A stretch of DNA of 10,354 nt. It comes from Syntrophaceae bacterium. GTDB lineage: Bacteria; Desulfobacterota; Desulfomonilia; Desulfomonilales; Desulfomonilaceae. The stretch is from positions 1-10,354 of the forward strand of contig JACWAG010000103.1 in assembly GCA_014874425.1 (NCBI GenBank), given 5' to 3'. The notes under the pieces were generated by a model that made no database searches, was not told the DNA's origin, and saw nothing but the letters and a program-made list of their open reading frames with translations. Below are positions 7,484 through 10,354 of the stretch, one piece after another (the stretch's first letter is position 1; each line of letters opens with the position of its first letter). Made by a program: the position numbers and the translations under genes.

Positions 7484-8191
7484 TCATTTATGGCCCAACC
7501 GGATTTCCTTGACTTTTTCTTCCACCTGCTCCTGAACCCGTAACATTTCCTTTTCTATTTCCTGTCTAATATCCTCATATTCTTCGTTACTCAGACTTGG
7601 AAGTACTTCTATAGGTTTACCGAACGCCATAACAATCGTACTAAAAGGCAGTGGTAGTATCATCGAATCCCAAGAATGAAATTGAATTTTTCGGGTCGCC
7701 CAGCTAACAAAAGGTACCACTGGTTGACCGGTTTCCCTTGCCACCACCACTATACCTATCTTTACTTGCCGGGAAGGGCCTCGAGGAGCATCAACAGCCA
7801 AGCCTGAACAATACTTGCGTTCCTTGATAACGTCTATCATCTCCCATAGGGCTTCTTTTCCGCCCTTGGAAGATGATCCTCGTGTAGTATCATACCCCAT
7901 CCGACGAATAGACCGATCTATCAATTCGCCGTCCCATGATCGGCTGACCATTACCACACCGGGATATCTCCGACAATAATAGACAGGAAACAGCATCGTC
8001 CCATGGAAGCATGAGCAAGCGAAGGGGCGCTTCTTACAAACCTGGTCTTCATATTCACTGTTGAGGAATATCTTCTTGGAAGTCAGGTCCACAAGGCGAA
8101 AATATCCAGTAACCAGACGGGGCACGAGGAAAAGTACTAATTTGTACCAGAACCGGTCGCCCTTTTCAACATTACGTTTTTCTCTGGCCAA
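7484..8191 (-). CDS. DUF374 / lysophospholipid acyltransferase-like protein
   Basis: 235-residue member of the DUF374 group in the lysophospholipid acyltransferase superfamily, likely acylating a lipid at the inner membrane; the true substrate is unknown. Visible family marks are the His of CFHGTMLF (His63), SRSWDGELI (83-91), RGSSSKGG (104-111), DAPRGPSRQVKIG (134-146) and SWDSMILPLPFS (173-184). The superfamily's HX4D is not intact here, because the position four residues after the His is not Asp. DUF374 proteins appear to use their own variant of the motif. The C-terminal 30 residues are highly charged and helical (possible coiled coil). The only usable start is TTG at 8191, since an in-frame stop lies 22 bases upstream. 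AGGGGA is 4 bases before it. It is last in a three-gene unit, 50 bases after the thioredoxin-HEAT gene, and ends at the hairpin terminator. Confidence 0.87.
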   Translation of the reverse strand: MAREKRNVEKGDRFWYKLVLFLVPRLVTGYFRLVDLTSKKIFLNSEYEDQVCKKRPFACSCFHGTMLFPVYYCRRYPGVVMVSRSWDGELIDRSIRRMGYDTTRGSSSKGGKEALWEMIDVIKERKYCSGLAVDAPRGPSRQVKIGIVVVARETGQPVVPFVSWATRKIQFHSWDSMILPLPFSTIVMAFGKPIEVLPSLSNEEYEDIRQEIEKEMLRVQEQVEEKVKEIRLGHK

Positions 8192-8195
8192 AAAA

Positions 8196-8201
8196 TCCCC
8201 T
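8196..8201 (-). promoter_or_regulatory. Ribosome binding site AGGGGA supporting a TTG start
   Basis: On the minus strand AGGGGA precedes the TTG at 8191 by 4 bases, a short but workable spacing. An in-frame TGA at 8215-8213 excludes a longer protein. The first in-frame ATG is inside the catalytic His motif, far too late. The TTG start is therefore well supported and implies modest translation. Confidence 0.65.
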
Positions 8202-8241
8202 AAGCATCTAAATCAGTCTTGTTTTTTCAAGGTGAGTTTCA

Positions 8242-9234
8242 CTATATGCACTCATGAAAAATTTCCAACGCTTCAACAGCAGCATCTCTAACATCTGCGT
8301 TAGGGTCTTCAGCGACCTTTTTGAGCGCTGGGATAGCAGAGCGTGATCCAATACGCCCCAGTATGGACGCAGTGTCGCCTCTTAACCCAATATCGTCGGA
8401 CTGGAGCAGTTCTATCAATCTATCTATGATTGGGTCAAGGATACTAGGATTTCGATCAAGGGCCTCTTCCATGACCAAAAGGGCGCCCATGCGCTGAGAA
8501 AATTCAGGAGATATATAAATAGGAAGAAGAGCGTCAGGTCTTTCCTTTTCACATACCAGACCCGCGGCGTCTTCAGCTCTACCTGACAAGATCATGGATT
8601 TCAATATGATGGTAAGTGAAGCGCCGTCGTTCACTCCAATCAAATATTCGGCCAATTCGTCGGGTTTTATACCGCCAATAATAGTCATTCCATCATTTAT
8701 AATGATGGCGGGGGTTGATTTGATCTTATATTTCTCTGAAATATCAGAAAAAGACAACGCGTCTATGATCGAAACATTGATTTGGGGATTGCTACAAGCC
8801 AGAATTAGAACAGACCGGACGGCTTCCGGACAATGAGGGCAACCTGTTGCTACAAATGTAAAGACATTGTTCGGGAACCTAAGTTCTTTTATCTTCTCTT
8901 TCTTAGAAAATGCTGCAGGCGCCGCCGCCGCTCCTAACCAGGCTATAGCGTCCAGAAATGGACCAAATTCGGGACCTTCAGGAAAAACCATGTAATTGAT
9001 ATTGGAATACTCTCCATTCGATAGAATCATGGACGGTTTTCCAGGGAACGGAGTCACCCCGCCCTCCTCTATTCGAATACGGTCTAGGGAAACGCCTTGG
9101 AGTTGCCGCGCTATGTTGGCGAAATTGGTCTCAACAACGTCTTGGCTGCCTGTTAGGTTCACAAAGAGCGTAACAGGTCGCTTCATATTCTGGCTTACTT
9201 CCTGAACACGTGTCAGATCATTGTCAGAGAGCAC
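8242..9234 (-). CDS. AhpF-N-terminal-like double thioredoxin-fold protein with C-terminal HEAT-like repeats
   Basis: 330-residue cytosolic protein without signal peptide. Residues 18-105 form a first thioredoxin-like fold without cysteines (RPVTLFVNLTGS, then a GPEFGPFLDAIAWLG stretch at 87-101). Residues 112-200 form a second with the redox motif TGCPHCPEAV (Cys132, Cys135) and the cis-proline STPAIIIND (Pro175). This order (inactive then active fold, the EF...LLWLG helix, CxxC then P) matches the N-terminal domain of AhpF and archaeal-type protein disulfide oxidoreductases. AhpF's flavin/NADPH reductase part is missing. Instead, after a helical linker, residues about 248-328 are HEAT-like helix pairs (LRGDTASILGRIG, IPALKKVAEDPNADVRDAAVEALE). 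It probably passes or senses disulfides, with the HEAT part docking a partner. The start is GTG at 9234 with AAGGT about 9 bases upstream and an in-frame stop just before. Function is inferred, not known. Confidence 0.82.
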   Translation of the reverse strand: MLSDNDLTRVQEVSQNMKRPVTLFVNLTGSQDVVETNFANIARQLQGVSLDRIRIEEGGVTPFPGKPSMILSNGEYSNINYMVFPEGPEFGPFLDAIAWLGAAAAPAAFSKKEKIKELRFPNNVFTFVATGCPHCPEAVRSVLILACSNPQINVSIIDALSFSDISEKYKIKSTPAIIINDGMTIIGGIKPDELAEYLIGVNDGASLTIILKSMILSGRAEDAAGLVCEKERPDALLPIYISPEFSQRMGALLVMEEALDRNPSILDPIIDRLIELLQSDDIGLRGDTASILGRIGSRSAIPALKKVAEDPNADVRDAAVEALEIFHECI

Positions 9235-9243
9235 GGCTATTTT

Positions 9244-9248
9244 ACCTT
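9244..9248 (-). promoter_or_regulatory. Ribosome binding site AAGGT supporting a GTG start
   Basis: On the minus strand AAGGT lies 9 bases before the GTG at 9234. The in-frame stop TAA at 9249-9247 overlaps this site, so no longer start exists. This makes GTG the natural start of the thioredoxin-HEAT protein. The next in-frame ATG is Met17, just before the first thioredoxin strand, and is a less likely alternative. Confidence 0.6.
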
Positions 9249-9286
9249 AATCCCCGGTCAAATCAATTTTAACAAAGCCTTGTGTT

Positions 9287-9619
9287 TCAAGGCGTGCCCG
9301 GCACAAAGCTCGTCGTAACCTGACCGGATCCTGGTGGCACAGCGTAAGGAGACTGCACACCTCTCACCGGGGCAGGCATGTAACTCCACAGATAGTCCCC
9401 CACTTGCCATAAGCCACCAACAGCCATCGGTACAATACCTTGAGGACTACTATTAACGGCGTTTTGTCCTTGCTGGTTAGGTGGAATAATTAGGGCAGGC
9501 TGACCATACATGTTCATCGGGCCTTGATAGGACCTGTCGTAGATCTCGGAAGAGCGCCCTATTGTGGCCGTGCAGAGCACAAAGACCATAGACATGACAA
9601 ATAATGAGACATTTTTCAT
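9287..9619 (-). CDS. Small exported Pro/Gly-rich protein of unknown function
   Basis: 110-residue protein I do not recognise. It opens with a signal peptide (MKN, then a hydrophobic core about 5-20), with likely cleavage near residues 22-25. There is no good lipobox, because the residue before Cys16 is Leu. The mature part is about 85 residues and rich in Pro, Gly, Gln, Tyr and Asn. It has polyproline-like patches (ALIIPPNQQGQ) and an aromatic segment GGLWQVGDYLWSYMPAPVRG (68-87), then SPYAVPPGSGQV. No cysteine remains in the mature chain, so it is not an obvious substrate of the neighbouring CPHC protein. Translation signals are excellent: GGAGG 6 bases before the ATG and an extended -10 promoter just upstream. 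It is first in the operon, 52 bases before the thioredoxin-HEAT gene. It is probably periplasmic or envelope-attached; no enzyme motif is visible. Confidence 0.75.
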   Translation of the reverse strand: MKNVSLFVMSMVFVLCTATIGRSSEIYDRSYQGPMNMYGQPALIIPPNQQGQNAVNSSPQGIVPMAVGGLWQVGDYLWSYMPAPVRGVQSPYAVPPGSGQVTTSFVPGTP

Positions 9620-9649
9620 GAAAAGCCTCCAAAATAATTCGTCAATTTA

Positions 9650-9678
9650 ATTATAACACAAGATAAGACCAAAATAAA
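9650..9678 (-). promoter_or_regulatory. Extended -10 promoter of the three-gene minus-strand operon
   Basis: On the minus strand a perfect TATAAT (9655-9650) is preceded directly by TGT, giving the extended -10 form TGnTATAAT. A weak -35 (TTTATT, 9678-9673) sits 17 bases upstream. Transcription would start near 9643, leaving a leader of about 24 bases with GGAGG before the ATG at 9619. An extended -10 commonly compensates for a poor -35, which strengthens the call. Confidence 0.7.
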
Positions 9679-9775
9679 CAATGAGTGAGATTCCGAACGA
9701 GTACGTCAGAGTTTCTTGGAATAGCTTGACATCCCTTGGTCGGCATGACAGAGAGAAGAATAGTCATTGTCGCAT

Positions 9776-9780
9776 GGGAG
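9776..9780 (+). promoter_or_regulatory. Ribosome binding site GGGAG that selects the start at 9789
   Basis: GGGAG lies 8 bases before the ATG at 9789. The in-frame ATG at 9774 overlaps this site and has no purine-rich sequence properly placed before it, so 9789 is preferred. A perfect TTGACA occurs at 9726-9731 but lacks a recognisable -10 at normal spacing, so no promoter is called for this gene. Confidence 0.6.
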
Positions 9781-9788
9781 ATTTTCGC

Positions 9789-10354
9789 ATGACCAGGAAT
9801 CGGGCCTTTGGAGTTTTTAGCGTAACCGTTATATTCTTTCTGTTTACCTTTATTATTGGTGATTCCATAGTTCTTGCCGGAAGATATGGTGGCGGATTTA
9901 GGAGTTCAGGCTCCTTTAGCTTCGGCAGAAGCTCTTCCTGGTCGTCTTCGACTCGTGGAACGTGGAACAGAAACGGTGGGGGGTTTTTCGGCGGCCATGA
10001 ATCCTCCTCAGGTTATTCAAAACCATCTGGCGCTCCTTCCACTCCACATTCTTCTCCTTACTCAAAGCCTTCTTCTACGGGATCATCCGCAGGGTCAGGT
10101 TATTCTAAACCCGGGTCCAAACCCCAAGCCGAGCCATCAAGCGGTTCAGGATACTCAAAACCACTGTCCGGCGATACGGCCGTTGGGTCCAAAAATAGAA
10201 CTTCTTCCGGTTACAAAAAACCCTCAGGGACTTCTGGTTCTTCAACGGGATTCTCAGGTGGTTCAAAGTTCGACAAACGGACAATCCAGGAACAGAGAAA
10301 AAAGACAGCTCAGGAATCCTTGAAGGCCTACCAAAACGAACAGTCGAAATTTAA
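9789..10354 (+). CDS. Exported Ser/Gly-rich protein with SGYSKP repeats (3' end outside window)
   Basis: The frame from 9789 stays open to the window end (188 complete codons) and encodes a secreted low-complexity protein of unknown function. Residues 1-30 are a signal peptide or membrane anchor: MTRNR, then a long hydrophobic stretch (FGVFSVTVIFFLFTFIIG), with likely cleavage after VLA. Next is a Gly/Ser/Arg/aromatic segment (RYGGGFRSSGSFSFGRSSSW). Then come five copies of a [SG]S[GP]Y[SK]KP-like motif between 10005 and 10223, separated by Ser/Gly/Thr/Pro spacers. The tail becomes charged and helical (KFDKRTIQEQRKKTAQESLKAYQNEQSKF), like a stalk or start of another domain. Codon choice and the sensible signal peptide favour this frame over the overlapping open frame at 9874-10323. 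It is divergent from the small secreted protein gene. Surface or envelope location is inferred. Confidence 0.8.
   Translation, partial: MTRNRAFGVFSVTVIFFLFTFIIGDSIVLAGRYGGGFRSSGSFSFGRSSSWSSSTRGTWNRNGGGFFGGHESSSGYSKPSGAPSTPHSSPYSKPSSTGSSAGSGYSKPGSKPQAEPSSGSGYSKPLSGDTAVGSKNRTSSGYKKPSGTSGSSTGFSGGSKFDKRTIQEQRKKTAQESLKAYQNEQSKF
10005..10223 (+). repeat. Five SGYSKP-type peptide repeats
   Basis: Within the secreted protein, SSGYSKP (10005-10025), SPYSKP (10053-10070), GSGYSKP (10092-10112), GSGYSKP (10143-10163) and SSGYKKP (10203-10223) recur at 45 to 60 base intervals. The DNA copies differ at silent sites (AAA/AAG, CCA/CCT/CCC), so the repeat is kept at protein level rather than being a recent DNA duplication. 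Confidence 0.8.

Noticed and set aside
9726..9731. TTGACA as the promoter of the SGYSKP repeat protein
   Set aside because: No TATAAT-like hexamer occurs at 15-19 bases downstream.
9874..10323. 149-residue open frame overlapping the repeat protein
   Set aside because: It has no ribosome site and a composition (Leu/Pro/Gln-rich without domains) typical of a shifted frame of Ser/Gly-rich DNA. The frame starting at 9789 has signal peptide, repeats and a good ribosome site.

Overview
The window reads as ordinary chromosome of a Gram-negative bacterium, and no mobile element, CRISPR array, tRNA or rRNA gene was seen. A class A penicillin-binding protein with an OB insert, a LonA protease, a DUF374-type acyltransferase and an XdhC-type molybdenum-hydroxylase maturation protein together would suit an anaerobic Desulfobacterota (deltaproteobacterial) genome. 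That placement is an inference from gene content and style, not proof.

Layout. Positions 1-1433 (minus) hold a probable two-gene unit: an XdhC/CoxI-family protein, then a family 2 glycosyltransferase cut by the left edge. A 543-base AT-rich divergent spacer follows, with candidate promoters for both sides and an unusual cluster of TGACRTTW motifs. Positions 1995-4619 (plus) encode a complete bifunctional PBP1A. A 278-base spacer with a 13-base near-perfect direct repeat leads to lon (4898-7384, plus). A 12-bp perfect hairpin separates lon from a convergent minus-strand unit.

The minus-strand unit (9619 down to 7484) has three genes read from an extended -10 promoter. They are a small secreted Pro/Gly-rich protein of unknown function, a 330-residue protein made of an AhpF-N-terminal-like double thioredoxin fold with CPHC fused to HEAT-like repeats, and a DUF374 lysophospholipid acyltransferase-like protein. 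Divergent from it, at the right edge, is a secreted Ser/Gly-rich protein with five SGYSKP-type repeats. Its true frame begins at 9789 and is still open at the window end.

Themes: envelope building (PBP1A, glycosyltransferase, acyltransferase, two exported proteins) and protein quality or redox control (Lon, thioredoxin-HEAT protein). The most unusual item is the thioredoxin-HEAT fusion and the operon around it. The rest is mostly conserved housekeeping, and I did not find convincing evidence for a new defence or mobile system.
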